The notes beneath the pieces were generated by a model that was not told the origin of the DNA, ran no database searches, and saw only the letters and a list, made by a program, of their open reading frames with translations. 64,000 nt of DNA from Hyphomicrobiales bacterium (GTDB lineage: Bacteria; Pseudomonadota; Alphaproteobacteria; Rhizobiales; MH13): the NCBI GenBank assembly GCA_017642935.1, contig JAEPOK010000001.1, forward strand, positions 1,321,192 through 1,385,191, given 5' to 3'. Position numbers and translations under genes: made by a program. This document shows positions 35,730 to 45,375 of this stretch, in pieces (position 1 is the first letter of the stretch; every line of letters starts with the position of its first letter).

Positions 35730-38090
35730 ATGGCTCAGACTGGCGACAGCACACCTTCCAAAGGAACACGGGCAAAAACGTCGCGCAGCAAGCGCAGCGC
35801 AGGCGCCTCGGCGACCAAATCTGACGCCAAACCGGCGGCAAAGCCTCGAGCGCGCCAGACCACGGCCAAGGCTACCCGCAAAACCGCCAGTACGCCTGCA
35901 AGCGCGAGTGGCGCAACCAAGAGCAAGGCGACAACCGGTGCAGCCAAAACAGGCGCCGCCAAAGCCGCAACGGCCAAAACTGCCGGCGCCAAGGCGGCAA
36001 CGGCAAAGTCTGCAACCAAGACGACCGCCAAATCACCTGCCAAAAGCTCGGCGAAAGCGCCTGCAAAAACCACCACTGCCCGCAAGACAAGCGCGGCCAA
36101 GACGCCCACGCGCTCCTCGGCAGCTGCGAGAGCTTCCAGCAGGGCGAAGACGGCCACCAAGGCCGCCACGCAGTCCGTCAAAGGCGCAGCGTCTGCTTCC
36201 TCCAAACCGATGCAGGCCGTTGTGACGCCGGACAAGCCGGCCACGCCGCCGACACCAAAACCGGCAGAGCATGTGAAACGCGCGCCGGCCGAGCCGGATT
36301 CGCGCCCGCTGGAAGACTACACAATCAATGATCCTGAGGCGTTTGCGGAAAATCTAGGCAAGTTCGTCGAACAATCCGGTCGCGTATGGGCCGCCTATCT
36401 GAAGCCACGCGAAGAGGGCGAAGCTCGCGCCGTCCAGGCTGACGAGATGGGCGAGGTCGTAAAAACCTTGAGTCAGGTTTCAGAATATTGGCTTTCTGAT
36501 CCAAAACGACTTTTGGAAGCACAAACGCGGCTTTGGACGGGGTTTTTCGATCTTTGGACCGGCTCGATGGCGCGGGTTTCGGGGGAAAATCCCAAGCCTG
36601 TGATCGAACCCGATGCGCGCGACCGTCGTTTCAAGGACCCTGAATGGTCGCGCAATCAGTTCTTCGACACGCTGAAGCAGGCCTATCTGCTTCTTTCCAG
36701 TTGGGCCGACGAGCTTGTCGATGAAGCCAGCGATCTTGATCCTCATACACGCCACAAGGCTCAGTTTTACGTCAAACAGATCGCCAGCGCGCTGGCGCCG
36801 ACGAACTTCGTCGGAACCAACCCAGAGTTGATCAAAGAGACGCTGTCGAGCAACGGCGAAAATTTAGTGCGCGGCCTGTCGATGCTGGCCGAGGATCTCC
36901 AAGAGGGTCAGGGCGATCTGAAAGTGCGCATGACCGACACGCGCAAGTTCAAGGTTGGCGAGAACATGGCCATGACACCCGGCAAGGTCGTCATGCGCAA
37001 CGACGTTTGCGAGCTGATTCAATACTCGCCCACGACTGACACCGTGCTGAAGCGCCCGCTTTTGATGGTCCCGCCCTGGATCAACAAGTTCTACATTCTC
37101 GACCTCAATCCGCAGAAAAGCTTCATCAAATGGGCTGTCGCCCAAGGTCACAGCGTGTTCGTGATCTCTTGGATCAATCCCAATGAGAAGCAGGCGCAAA
37201 AAGGTTTTGAGCACTATATGCGCGAGGGAATCATGGAATCCCTCACTGCCATCGAGGACATCACCGGCGAACGTCAGGTCAATGCCGCCGGATATTGCGT
37301 CGGTGGGACACTGCTTTCGGTCACGCTCGCCTATATGGCTGCGACCGATGATGATCGTATTGCCTCTGCCACGCTTTTCACCACGCAAGTGGATTTCACC
37401 CATGCGGGCGACTTGAAAGTCTTCGTGGATGAAGAGCAGTTGAAGGTCATGGAAGAGCAAATGGCCCGCAAAGGCTATCTGGACGGCAAGAAGATGTCGT
37501 CGGCCTTCAACATGCTGCGCGCCAACGATTTGATCTGGCCCTATGTCATCAACAATTATCTGAAGGGCAAGGACCCCCTGCCCTTCGACCTGCTCTACTG
37601 GAACTCCGATTCCACCCGCATGCCGGCTGCCAACCATCTGTTTTATCTGCGAAATTGCTACCTGGAAAATACGCTTTCGCGCGGCAAGATGGTGCTTGAT
37701 GGCGTCAAACTCGATCTGGCGGATGTCAAAGTGCCAGTCTACAATTTGGCGACGCGCGAGGACCACATCGCCCCGCCACAATCGGTCTTTTTGGGCTCGC
37801 AGTTCTTTGGCGGCGATGTGCGGTTTGTGCTCTCCGGTTCGGGCCATATTGCCGGCGTGATCAATCCACCGGACAAAAACAAGTATCAGTATTGGACGGG
37901 CGATGAGCCTCGCGGTCGCTATGAGGACTGGGTGGAAAAGGCCAATGAGACGCCAGGTTCATGGTGGCCGGATTGGCAGGCCTGGACTGAAAACCTGGAA
38001 GGCGAGCGCGTAAAGCCGCCCAAGATGGGGTCTCGAGCCAATAAGCCGATCATGGATGCGCCAGGATCGTACGTTCTGATAAAAGCATAG
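35730..38090 (+). CDS. phaC: Class I poly(3-hydroxyalkanoate) synthase with histone-like N-terminal extension
   Basis: 786 residues, about 180 longer than normal. Residues 10-160 are almost only Ala, Lys, Thr, Ser, Arg and Gly with repeats such as [20 protein letters not shown], resembling histone H1 tails and the PhaF/AlgP C-terminal domain. The synthase proper starts near 200 ([18 protein letters not shown]). Its lipase-like box GYCVGG carries the catalytic C523, with D678 (REDHIAPP) and H706 (SGSGHIAGV) completing the triad. It polymerises hydroxyacyl-CoA at granule surfaces. GAGGAA lies upstream of the ATG; internal ATGs lack ribosome sites, so the extension seems translated. No phaA, phaB, phaR or phasin gene is nearby. 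Confidence 0.96.
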   Translation: MAQTGDSTPSKGTRAKTSRSKRSAGASATKSDAKPAAKPRARQTTAKATRKTASTPASASGATKSKATTGAAKTGAAKAATAKTAGAKAATAKSATKTTAKSPAKSSAKAPAKTTTARKTSAAKTPTRSSAAARASSRAKTATKAATQSVKGAASASSKPMQAVVTPDKPATPPTPKPAEHVKRAPAEPDSRPLEDYTINDPEAFAENLGKFVEQSGRVWAAYLKPREEGEARAVQADEMGEVVKTLSQVSEYWLSDPKRLLEAQTRLWTGFFDLWTGSMARVSGENPKPVIEPDARDRRFKDPEWSRNQFFDTLKQAYLLLSSWADELVDEASDLDPHTRHKAQFYVKQIASALAPTNFVGTNPELIKETLSSNGENLVRGLSMLAEDLQEGQGDLKVRMTDTRKFKVGENMAMTPGKVVMRNDVCELIQYSPTTDTVLKRPLLMVPPWINKFYILDLNPQKSFIKWAVAQGHSVFVISWINPNEKQAQKGFEHYMREGIMESLTAIEDITGERQVNAAGYCVGGTLLSVTLAYMAATDDDRIASATLFTTQVDFTHAGDLKVFVDEEQLKVMEEQMARKGYLDGKKMSSAFNMLRANDLIWPYVINNYLKGKDPLPFDLLYWNSDSTRMPAANHLFYLRNCYLENTLSRGKMVLDGVKLDLADVKVPVYNLATREDHIAPPQSVFLGSQFFGGDVRFVLSGSGHIAGVINPPDKNKYQYWTGDEPRGRYEDWVEKANETPGSWWPDWQAWTENLEGERVKPPKMGSRANKPIMDAPGSYVLIKA

Positions 38091-38150
38091 CCTTTAAATC
38101 GTCAGGTTGTCAGACAGGGTCAGCTGAGTTCGGCCCTTGCAACGTGGCCG

Positions 38151-41100
38151 CTACTTGACACCGGCCTGGCGCTCGACGGCAGTCTTGCCAGCCGATGCCT
38201 CGGCAGGCGACGTGTCGTCGTTCTTCCCGTCATCGGCACCTTCATCAGCTGTGGCAGCGCCGTTTGTGCCGGTGGGGTTCCAAACCGGCAGTAGCGGCTT
38301 GGGCGTACCATTGGTGCCGCTGCGCACGCTGCTTTCGCGATAGCGATCAAGCTCGCTGGAACGGGGGCGTGTCGGTGGTTTGGGCTTGCTGACTTTGGCA
38401 GGCCCGGAGTCCGAGGAAGCCACCAAAAGATCGTCATCAGCAAGCTCAGGATTCTGGTGGCTCCCGACGCCATTAGACCCTTTATGCTTGGCGTCCTGCT
38501 CGTCCGTCTTGGGGTCTGCAGGTTCTTGGATCTTAGTCGCGGCCTTGTCTTTTGATGCCTTCGATGACCGGATAGGCTGTTCGGCAGCAGGCTCATTGGC
38601 ATCATGCTCAATGACAATGGCGTCTGCTTCATCCAAGTCCTTGGAAGATTTCTTGGATCGCAACGGCTCGGCTGGCTTGATTTCCGGCTTTTCGACGCGT
38701 GTGGCTGCTGGCGAGGTAGTTTGATCTTTCGGCGCCGCCGTTCGCCTTGGTTCCGGCCGCTGTTGCGCCTGTCTATGCTCCGACCGGCTCGGTGCTGGCG
38801 TAGCATTGGCAACACGTGCGGGGCGATCTGTGGAAGAGGGCGTCACGGCAGGCTGGGAGGGTTGCGGCGCAGTCTGTGCAATGGCTTTGGGCGTTGGCTG
38901 GCTTTCTGCCTGTTTCTGAAGCGCGATTTCCTGGCCAAATGAGCGAAGGAAAGTCGGCACGCCAGAGGCTGGGATTGGGTGGCCGAACTGGAAACCCTGG
39001 CCGTACTCGCAACCGAGCTTGGCAAGTTCGACAGCCACCTCCTCGCTCTCGATTCCCTCAGCAACAATATCCATTTCCAAGTCGTGACCAAGGGCGACAA
39101 TGGCCGCGAGAACCACGGCGGGCTCGCCTGGCTCCATCTCCGCCACGAACGATTGATCGATCTTGATCGTGTCGAACGGGAACCGTTGCAGATAGGCGAG
39201 CGAAGAATAGCCGGTACCGAAATCGTCCAGCGACAGGCCAATGCCCAGTTCACGGCAGCGCGCCAGAACCTGAGAAGCGTATTCCGGGTTCTCCATGACC
39301 AAGGATTCGGTGAGCTCAAGCTTGAGCGCCGAGCCTGGCAGGTCCGCACGCGCGAGGATAGCGCGCAGATCATTCAGAAGGTCATGGCGCAGCAACTGGC
39401 GCGACGAAATGTTGACGCTGGTGAACAGACCAGCCGCGTTGGGATCGTTGCGCATCCAGCGATTAAGGTCGCGTGCCGCGCGTTCCAACACAAACAAGCC
39501 AACTGGAATTATGAGGCCGGACCGTTCGGCAATTGGCACAAACTCCGCCGGCGCCATGCGCCCGTGGCGTGGATGGTCCCAACGCAGCAAGGCTTCGAAA
39601 CCCGCCAATCGGCGATCTTCCAGGCGAATGATGGGCTGGTAGAAGACCGTCAGCTCGTCATTGTCGAGTGCCTTGCGCAAATCAGCTTCGACGGCAGCAA
39701 TCGAGCGCCCATGCTCGCGCAGGGACGGGCGGAAGGCTTCGCAGCGGTCGCCGCCGAGACGCTTGGCGTGGGCCATGGCGATCTCAGCATCGCGCAAACA
39801 GTCCTCAGCGCCATCGGAATTCGGGTCGTAGGTCGCAACGCCAATCGAGACGGTCAGATTGACTTCGTCTTCGCCAAACACGACGGGTGTCTTCAGCGCG
39901 CGGCGGATTTGCTCGGTGAGCCGCGCAACAGATGCAGGCTTCTGTTCCGACAGCAACAGAATGCCGAACTGGTCGCCGCTGAAGCGAGCAAGCGTGTCGT
40001 TGGGCTTCAGCAAACGGTCGATGCGCCGGGCGACCATCGTGAGCAGCGAATCGGCTGCGCTGGTGCCGACCGCTTCATTGTGCTGCGAAAAATGGTCGAT
40101 ATTGACCACGACGAGGGTCGGACGAGCGACATCCTCGGCGCGCGCGCGTTCTAGCGCCGTCTGGGTGCGGTCAAGAAAGAGTTCGCGATTGGGTAGGCCG
40201 GTCAAGCTGTCATGGATGGCATCACGCAGCAGACGTTCCTGCGTCGTCTTCATCTCGGTGACATCGAGCATCGTACCAATCAGGCGGAAGACGCCTTCAT
40301 CGGCAACAACAGGACGCGCGCGCAAGCGAAACCATTTAAAATGCCCGTCTTCGGCGCGCATGCGCAGCGTTTGATCGATGCGTCCCCGGCCAGTTTCGAC
40401 GACCATTTCAACCACGTGACGAAAGTGATCACGCTCGCCTGGATGGATGGCGCTGATCCAATCCTGGAACGGTCCTGCAAGCGAGCCACGTTTCAGGCCA
40501 AGAATGTCCTCGGTTGCTGGGGAGGAATAGACACGGTCTTTAGCGAGGTCCCAATCCCAGACCAGGTCGCCAGAACCGCTCAGCGCCAGCACTTTGCGTT
40601 CAGAATCTGACACCAAGCCTTCGGCAAGCGTGCCGCCAGCAAAGGCGTGCTGCATGACCGTAAAGCCCAAAAGCAAGACGAGCAGGACCAAGCCGCCGGC
40701 CAGCGCGGGTGAAACCAGATCGTTGACGATGTTTCCGGACACTGCCAGCCACGCCGCAAGCAACCAGGCCATGAAAACAGTCCAACTGGGGATCAAATGG
40801 ACCGCGCGATCATAGCCTTGGAGCGACATCGGAACTATGACCAACAGGCCGCCAATGCCAATGACGCCCAGGCCCATACGGGCGATACCGGCAGCGATCT
40901 GCGGATCGAAAACCGCAAGGCCAATGAGCGAGGAGAAGAACGCCGCCCAGATAAGGCCGATGCGGAAAAAGGCGCTATGGACCGCACCAAGGCTCAAATA
41001 GGCGTAAAGCAGCAAGACTAGCGAGGCGGCGAGCACCACCTCGGCGATCGCCCGACTGACCTGTTCCTCGCCCGGTTGCAGATCGAAAATCTGGTTCCAG

Positions 41101-41783
41101 AAACCGAACTCGATCGCCAAATAGGCAAGCACAGCCCAGGCGACACCCGCCACGGCAGGAAACATGGCCGACCGTTTGACGATGAACAGGATCGTCAGAA
41201 AGAGGGCCAGAAGCCCGGATATACCGAGCACGATGCCCTTATAGAGCGTGGTTGCATTGACGCTGTCGCGATAGGCGTCATCGTCCCACAAAACGAGCTG
41301 AGGCAGGCCTGGGGTGCGCAGTTCAACGACGTAGGTAACCACGGCGCCAGGATCGAGCGTGATCCGAAACACGTCGGCTTCCTGGCTTTCCAGGCGCTCC
41401 GGCGCCAAGCCTTGGCTGGGTGAAATCGCGACAAGGCGCGAGGCGCCAAGGTCGGGCCAAATGATCTGGCTGTTGGCGAGACGAAAGTGCGGGGCAACCA
41501 GCAGTCGGTCGATTTGCTCGTTCGAGGTGTTGGTGAGCGCGAAAACCACCCAACTGCCCGTGCCGTCGGCCTCGCGCGCGCGCACCTCGATGCGCCGAAC
41601 GATGCCGTCCAGTCCAGGCGCCGTGGACACTTGGATGCGATCGCCAACTTCGACAAAGCGGTCGACGGCGCGGGTCAAATCTAGTGCTTCGACATCCAAT
41701 GGCACATTGATGGCGTCCAAGGCGGCGGCAGGGGCCGTAACCAGACACATCAAGCTCAATAAGAAGGCGTGCAGCAGGCGCAA
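38151..41783 (-). CDS. Membrane PAS-GGDEF-EAL protein with long disordered tail
   Basis: 1210 residues. A signal peptide (1-21) leads to a periplasmic domain (to about 180), seven or eight hydrophobic helices (about 180-385, 7TMR-DISM-like), a PAS domain (about 400-520), a GGDEF domain and an EAL domain. The GGDEF active loop reads S602-G-D-Q-F, so cyclase activity is probably lost. The EAL domain keeps E730-A-L, the ESLVMENPE glutamate, DDFGTGYSSLAYL, TIKIDQSF and VAEGIES, so it should be an active c-di-GMP phosphodiesterase. About 260 residues after 950 are low complexity (Pro, Ala, Lys, Ser, Asp). The start is TTG 41783. It is last in a series with rimJ-like, M16 and thrC genes. Confidence 0.92.
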   Translation of the reverse strand: MRLLHAFLLSLMCLVTAPAAALDAINVPLDVEALDLTRAVDRFVEVGDRIQVSTAPGLDGIVRRIEVRAREADGTGSWVVFALTNTSNEQIDRLLVAPHFRLANSQIIWPDLGASRLVAISPSQGLAPERLESQEADVFRITLDPGAVVTYVVELRTPGLPQLVLWDDDAYRDSVNATTLYKGIVLGISGLLALFLTILFIVKRSAMFPAVAGVAWAVLAYLAIEFGFWNQIFDLQPGEEQVSRAIAEVVLAASLVLLLYAYLSLGAVHSAFFRIGLIWAAFFSSLIGLAVFDPQIAAGIARMGLGVIGIGGLLVIVPMSLQGYDRAVHLIPSWTVFMAWLLAAWLAVSGNIVNDLVSPALAGGLVLLVLLLGFTVMQHAFAGGTLAEGLVSDSERKVLALSGSGDLVWDWDLAKDRVYSSPATEDILGLKRGSLAGPFQDWISAIHPGERDHFRHVVEMVVETGRGRIDQTLRMRAEDGHFKWFRLRARPVVADEGVFRLIGTMLDVTEMKTTQERLLRDAIHDSLTGLPNRELFLDRTQTALERARAEDVARPTLVVVNIDHFSQHNEAVGTSAADSLLTMVARRIDRLLKPNDTLARFSGDQFGILLLSEQKPASVARLTEQIRRALKTPVVFGEDEVNLTVSIGVATYDPNSDGAEDCLRDAEIAMAHAKRLGGDRCEAFRPSLREHGRSIAAVEADLRKALDNDELTVFYQPIIRLEDRRLAGFEALLRWDHPRHGRMAPAEFVPIAERSGLIIPVGLFVLERAARDLNRWMRNDPNAAGLFTSVNISSRQLLRHDLLNDLRAILARADLPGSALKLELTESLVMENPEYASQVLARCRELGIGLSLDDFGTGYSSLAYLQRFPFDTIKIDQSFVAEMEPGEPAVVLAAIVALGHDLEMDIVAEGIESEEVAVELAKLGCEYGQGFQFGHPIPASGVPTFLRSFGQEIALQKQAESQPTPKAIAQTAPQPSQPAVTPSSTDRPARVANATPAPSRSEHRQAQQRPEPRRTAAPKDQTTSPAATRVEKPEIKPAEPLRSKKSSKDLDEADAIVIEHDANEPAAEQPIRSSKASKDKAATKIQEPADPKTDEQDAKHKGSNGVGSHQNPELADDDLLVASSDSGPAKVSKPKPPTRPRSSELDRYRESSVRSGTNGTPKPLLPVWNPTGTNGAATADEGADDGKNDDTSPAEASAGKTAVERQAGVK

Positions 41784-41956
41784 AGAGCGACGTCTCCAGG
41801 TGGCGGTCGGCTTGCCATTGGTGGGCGCGGACCGGCGCGAGTCATCATGGCGCGAAAAGGCGTCCGCACCAAGGCTTGGTTCCCTATCGTTTCAAGGCTT
41901 TGTGCACAAGTTGTGTGTGCCGCCCAGGAACTGGCCTTTCGCCGCAGGGTGAACGC

Positions 41957-42556
41957 TCAAAGCGGAGAGATTTTGGCAAACAGACGATGATCCTGCCAGC
42001 GACCATCGATCTTCAAATAGGCTTTGGCCAGGCCCTCCTCATGAAAGCCAACGCTTTTGAGCAAACGAATGGACGCCTGATTGTCAGGCAGGCAGGCCGC
42101 CTCAATGCGATGCATGCCAAGTTCACCGAACAAAAATGGGAACATGGCGGGCAAAACCTCGCCCATATAGCCCTTGCCGGCGTGCGGCTCGCCCATCCAG
42201 TAGCCAAGACTGCAAGACTGGCTGACACCATAGCGGATATTGGAGATCGTCAATCCACCCAGCAGCTCCTCGCCCGCGCGATCGAAAATGAAAAACGCAT
42301 AGCCCTGTTTGTCGCGCGCATCTTGCGCGTAGCGGCGCAGTCGTCGGCGAAAGGCCGGGCGGGTGAGTTCACCCACCGGCCAGCGCGGTTCAAAAGGTTG
42401 CAGGAAGGCCTGGCTATCCGACCGCAGCGCTGCCCAGCGCGAAAAATCAGCATCTTCGGGCGCACGGACGAGGCAGCGTTCGCTCTCAAAGATCGGCGGC
42501 GCAGGATGAGAAAGGGACCGGAAAAAAGTCACAGGCGCTGGGGGCGTTGGGTTCAA
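41957..42556 (-). CDS. rimJ: GNAT acetyltransferase, RimJ/RimL type
   Basis: 199 residues of the GNAT family. The acetyl-CoA loop is SLGYWMGEPHAGKGYMGE, with GMHRIEAACLPDNQASIRLLKSVGFHEEGLA following, the usual RimJ/RimL pattern for acetylating protein N-termini. The substrate is not certain. The start is TTG 42556 or GTG 42532; no ATG is available in frame. It follows the M16 peptidase by 27 bases, an order common in rhizobia. Confidence 0.88.
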   Translation of the reverse strand: MNPTPPAPVTFFRSLSHPAPPIFESERCLVRAPEDADFSRWAALRSDSQAFLQPFEPRWPVGELTRPAFRRRLRRYAQDARDKQGYAFFIFDRAGEELLGGLTISNIRYGVSQSCSLGYWMGEPHAGKGYMGEVLPAMFPFLFGELGMHRIEAACLPDNQASIRLLKSVGFHEEGLAKAYLKIDGRWQDHRLFAKISPL

Positions 42557-42583
42557 ACAAACGTAGGCATGTGGGGCAACATC

Positions 42584-43852
42584 TTAGATGTGCGACGTGG
42601 CTCTTACCATCGACCAATCGGACCAAAGGTCAAGAGCTTTGGCATCGCCGACAGCGGCTTTGGCGAAGGCGCCGTGCTGTAAAATGTCATGCCAACAGGT
42701 CTGAACATCCTCCAAACTTGTGGCCTCAATTTCGCTTTCGAGCCGCGCGCGGGTTCGAACGTCACCCAATATGGCGACCTGCCGAGCGTTCCGGCCGGCG
42801 ATGGCAGGCAGGTTTTCCGTCGCCATCGCCAGAGAGGCACGAAATTGGCGCTTCGCTGCCAACAGCTCATCGGCACGCATGGTGTCGGCGAACCGCAACA
42901 GCTCGTTTTCCAGACGCTCGATCATGGGAGCGACCGTATCGGCGGAGGTTGCCGTTTGAATGACGCCCAGGCCCGTGTCGCTGTAGATCATCTGGTAGGC
43001 ATCGGCAGCATAGGCGAGACCCGCCTCTTCGCGGATCGCCTGGAAGAGCCGAGAGGTCATCCCTCCGCCAAGCATATGCACGGCGAAGGCATGCGGCATG
43101 GCACCGGGCCTACCAAACGCCGGTGCTTCCCAGGCCAGCGCAAGATGGGTGTCGAAAGTTTGGCGTGTCTCGAAAAAACGCCCGGCGCCAAACTCTGGGG
43201 CAGAACGGATTGCAGGTGCAGATGAGGGAAGAGGTGGCTCAGTATCCTCCAAGGCTCGAACCAGATCATCGTGTGTGATCGCGCCGGCGGCTGACACGAC
43301 GATACTCTGCGGGGCGTAGGTCCGTGCACGAAAAGCTCGTAATGCGTCCGCACCGAGAGAGCGAACGGTGGAATCCGTTCCGAGAATAGGTTGGCCGATG
43401 GGATGGGCGTCGAAAGCCGCCAACCCAATGCCATCGACCAGGCGATCGTCGGGAACATCCATCGCGCCGGCAATCTCCTGGACAACGACATCTTTTTCCA
43501 GTGCAATGTCGGCATCGCGAAAATTCGGGGCGCAGACGATGTCGAGAAGGACATCAAGCCCGGCGCGCCAATCCTCTGCCAGCATGCGGACCGTGTAGCT
43601 CGTCGCCTCGGGGCTGGTTTCGGCATTGATATCGCCGCCAAGCGCTTCAATGTCAGCCACCGTCTGGTAAGCCGAGCGACGCTTCGTTCCTTTGAAAGCC
43701 ATATGCTCCAAAAAGTGCGCCAAGCCATGCTCATGTGGCTGTTCATCGCGCGTTCCGGCGTTGACGAATACGCCGAGCGCCACGGTCTCAACGTCCGTAC
43801 GCGTCTCGGTGACGACCGTCAGTTCGGACGGCAACCGCGAAATCTCGGTCAA
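42584..43852 (-). CDS. M16 family zinc peptidase (processing-peptidase-like)
   Basis: 422 residues, the single-chain bacterial homologue of mitochondrial processing peptidase beta. The inverted zinc motif is H46-F-L-E49-H50, with the third ligand expected in the ALEKDVVVQEIAG helix. The C-terminal half has the GGGMTSRLFQAIREEAGLAYA signature that closes the chamber. Substrates in bacteria are poorly known. The start is TTG 43852, overlapping the thrC stop by four bases (TTGA), so translation is coupled. Confidence 0.93.
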   Translation of the reverse strand: MTEISRLPSELTVVTETRTDVETVALGVFVNAGTRDEQPHEHGLAHFLEHMAFKGTKRRSAYQTVADIEALGGDINAETSPEATSYTVRMLAEDWRAGLDVLLDIVCAPNFRDADIALEKDVVVQEIAGAMDVPDDRLVDGIGLAAFDAHPIGQPILGTDSTVRSLGADALRAFRARTYAPQSIVVSAAGAITHDDLVRALEDTEPPLPSSAPAIRSAPEFGAGRFFETRQTFDTHLALAWEAPAFGRPGAMPHAFAVHMLGGGMTSRLFQAIREEAGLAYAADAYQMIYSDTGLGVIQTATSADTVAPMIERLENELLRFADTMRADELLAAKRQFRASLAMATENLPAIAGRNARQVAILGDVRTRARLESEIEATSLEDVQTCWHDILQHGAFAKAAVGDAKALDLWSDWSMVRATSHI

Positions 43853-45270
43853 ACGGCCTCCGCGGCAATCCGGGCTTTGGAAACAACGAATGCCTCAACG
43901 GCCTCTTGGTCGTTCGGCAATTTGTCCATGTGCTCATCGCGGCCCATCAAATCGGCCAAATGCGGCGGCAGGGATGGTGTCACACCAGTGGCCGTTTCAA
44001 CGGCGGCTGGAAACTTGGCAGGATGGGCGGTCGCAAGCGTGACGATAGGAACAGCTGGATCCAAATGTTCCTCATCGGCGACATGATGCGCAACGGCGAC
44101 GCCGACCGCCGTATGCGGGTCGAGCAGATAGTCCTGCTCGCCGAGAACCCGCTTCATGGTCGTTGCAACTGCGTCTTCGCCTGCGCGGGCGGCAGAAAAA
44201 TCAGCCCGAATGGCGGCTAGGGCGTCCTCAGGGATGGTGAAGGAGCCGGACTGCTTCAGGCTGTTCATCAAGCTGTTCACAGCTTCGCTGTCCTTGCCCA
44301 TCGCGGCGAAAAGCAGGCGCTCGAAGTTGGACGACACCTGGATGTCCATGGACGGCGATGTCGTTTGAACGACGCCGTCGGCTTCATAGCGTCCGGTTTC
44401 CAACGTGCGCGCCAGAATGTCGTTGGTGTTGGTGGCGATGATCAACCGATCGATTGGTAGCCCTATCTGCTTGGCCACCCAGCCAGCAAGGATGTCGCCG
44501 AAGTTACCGGTCGGTACGCAGAAGGATACTTTGCGATCAGGTGCGCCGAGCGCGACCGCAGACGTGAAATAGTAGACGATCTGCGCAACAATGCGCGCCC
44601 AATTGATCGAGTTCACGCCCGACAGCGCGACCTGCTCACGAAACGCCTCATGGGTGAACATGGTTTTCACAATGCGCTGGCAATCATCGAACGTGCCATC
44701 GATGGCCAGTGCATGCACGTTTCCATCGGCGCTTGTCGTCATCTGCCGACGCTGGACATCCGACACACGCCCATCGGGGAACAGGATAAACATGTCGGTT
44801 CGCTCGCGGCCCAAAAAGGCATCGATGGCCGCGCCGCCTGTATCGCCTGACGTCGCACCGACGATCGTGGCGCGTTGATCGCGCTCGGCCAGCACATGGT
44901 CCATGGCGCGGGCAAGAAACTGCATCGCAACGTCTTTGAAGGCGAGTGTACGACCGCGGAAAAGCTCCAAGACCATGTGCCGCTCATTGAGCTGCACCAA
45001 TGGCGTAACCGCCGAATGCCGGAACGTCCCGTAGGCACCGTCGATGATGGTTTTCAGCGTATCATCATCGATTGTTCCGCCGACAAAGGGCTGGATGACC
45101 TCAAACGCGACCGTTGCATAGGGCTTGCCGCGCATGGCGCGGATTTGGTCCGCCGAAAGCGTTGGAAAGCTTTCGGGCACATATAGGCCGGCATCGGGCG
45201 CAAGACCGGCCAGCAAGGCATCGGCAAAGGAAAGGCGCTGCGAACCGCCGCGCGTGGAATAGTACAGCAA
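43849..45270 (-). CDS. thrC: Threonine synthase
   Basis: 473 residues: N-terminal YYSTRGGSQRLSFADALLAGLAPDAGLYVPE, PLP lysine K112 in GRTLAFKDVAMQF, and SGDTGGAAIDAF for the phosphate loop. It converts O-phosphohomoserine to threonine, completing the path from hom in this window. The start is a TTG at 45270: an in-frame TAG lies three codons upstream with no other start between, so the codon choice is forced. GAGCAACG is the nearest ribosome-site-like sequence. Confidence 0.96.
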   Translation of the reverse strand: MLYYSTRGGSQRLSFADALLAGLAPDAGLYVPESFPTLSADQIRAMRGKPYATVAFEVIQPFVGGTIDDDTLKTIIDGAYGTFRHSAVTPLVQLNERHMVLELFRGRTLAFKDVAMQFLARAMDHVLAERDQRATIVGATSGDTGGAAIDAFLGRERTDMFILFPDGRVSDVQRRQMTTSADGNVHALAIDGTFDDCQRIVKTMFTHEAFREQVALSGVNSINWARIVAQIVYYFTSAVALGAPDRKVSFCVPTGNFGDILAGWVAKQIGLPIDRLIIATNTNDILARTLETGRYEADGVVQTTSPSMDIQVSSNFERLLFAAMGKDSEAVNSLMNSLKQSGSFTIPEDALAAIRADFSAARAGEDAVATTMKRVLGEQDYLLDPHTAVGVAVAHHVADEEHLDPAVPIVTLATAHPAKFPAAVETATGVTPSLPPHLADLMGRDEHMDKLPNDQEAVEAFVVSKARIAAEAV

Positions 45271-45375
45271 AGCGTTGCTCTATCAGGCTCAAACAGAAGG
45301 GCTTCGTGAAGGTGCGCGCATCTGTTACGCCAGTGGCAACCCATCGTCCAGCGGCAAGCCGAGGAGTGGCCGTTC

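Noticed and set aside
35735..36244. 169-codon hydrophobic Ala/Val/Leu minus-strand frame that looks like a membrane protein
   Set aside because: It is the exact antisense of the Ala/Lys/Thr repeats in the phaC extension; GCC and AAG codons read backwards give GGC/CTT, creating false hydrophobicity.
36864..37847. 327-codon minus-strand frame
   Set aside because: Antisense to the catalytic domain of phaC; no recognisable domain.
38979..40154. 391-codon plus-strand frame
   Set aside because: Antisense to the GGDEF-EAL gene, whose domains are unmistakable.
41876..42682. 268-codon plus-strand frame
   Set aside because: Antisense to the GNAT gene and the end of the M16 gene.
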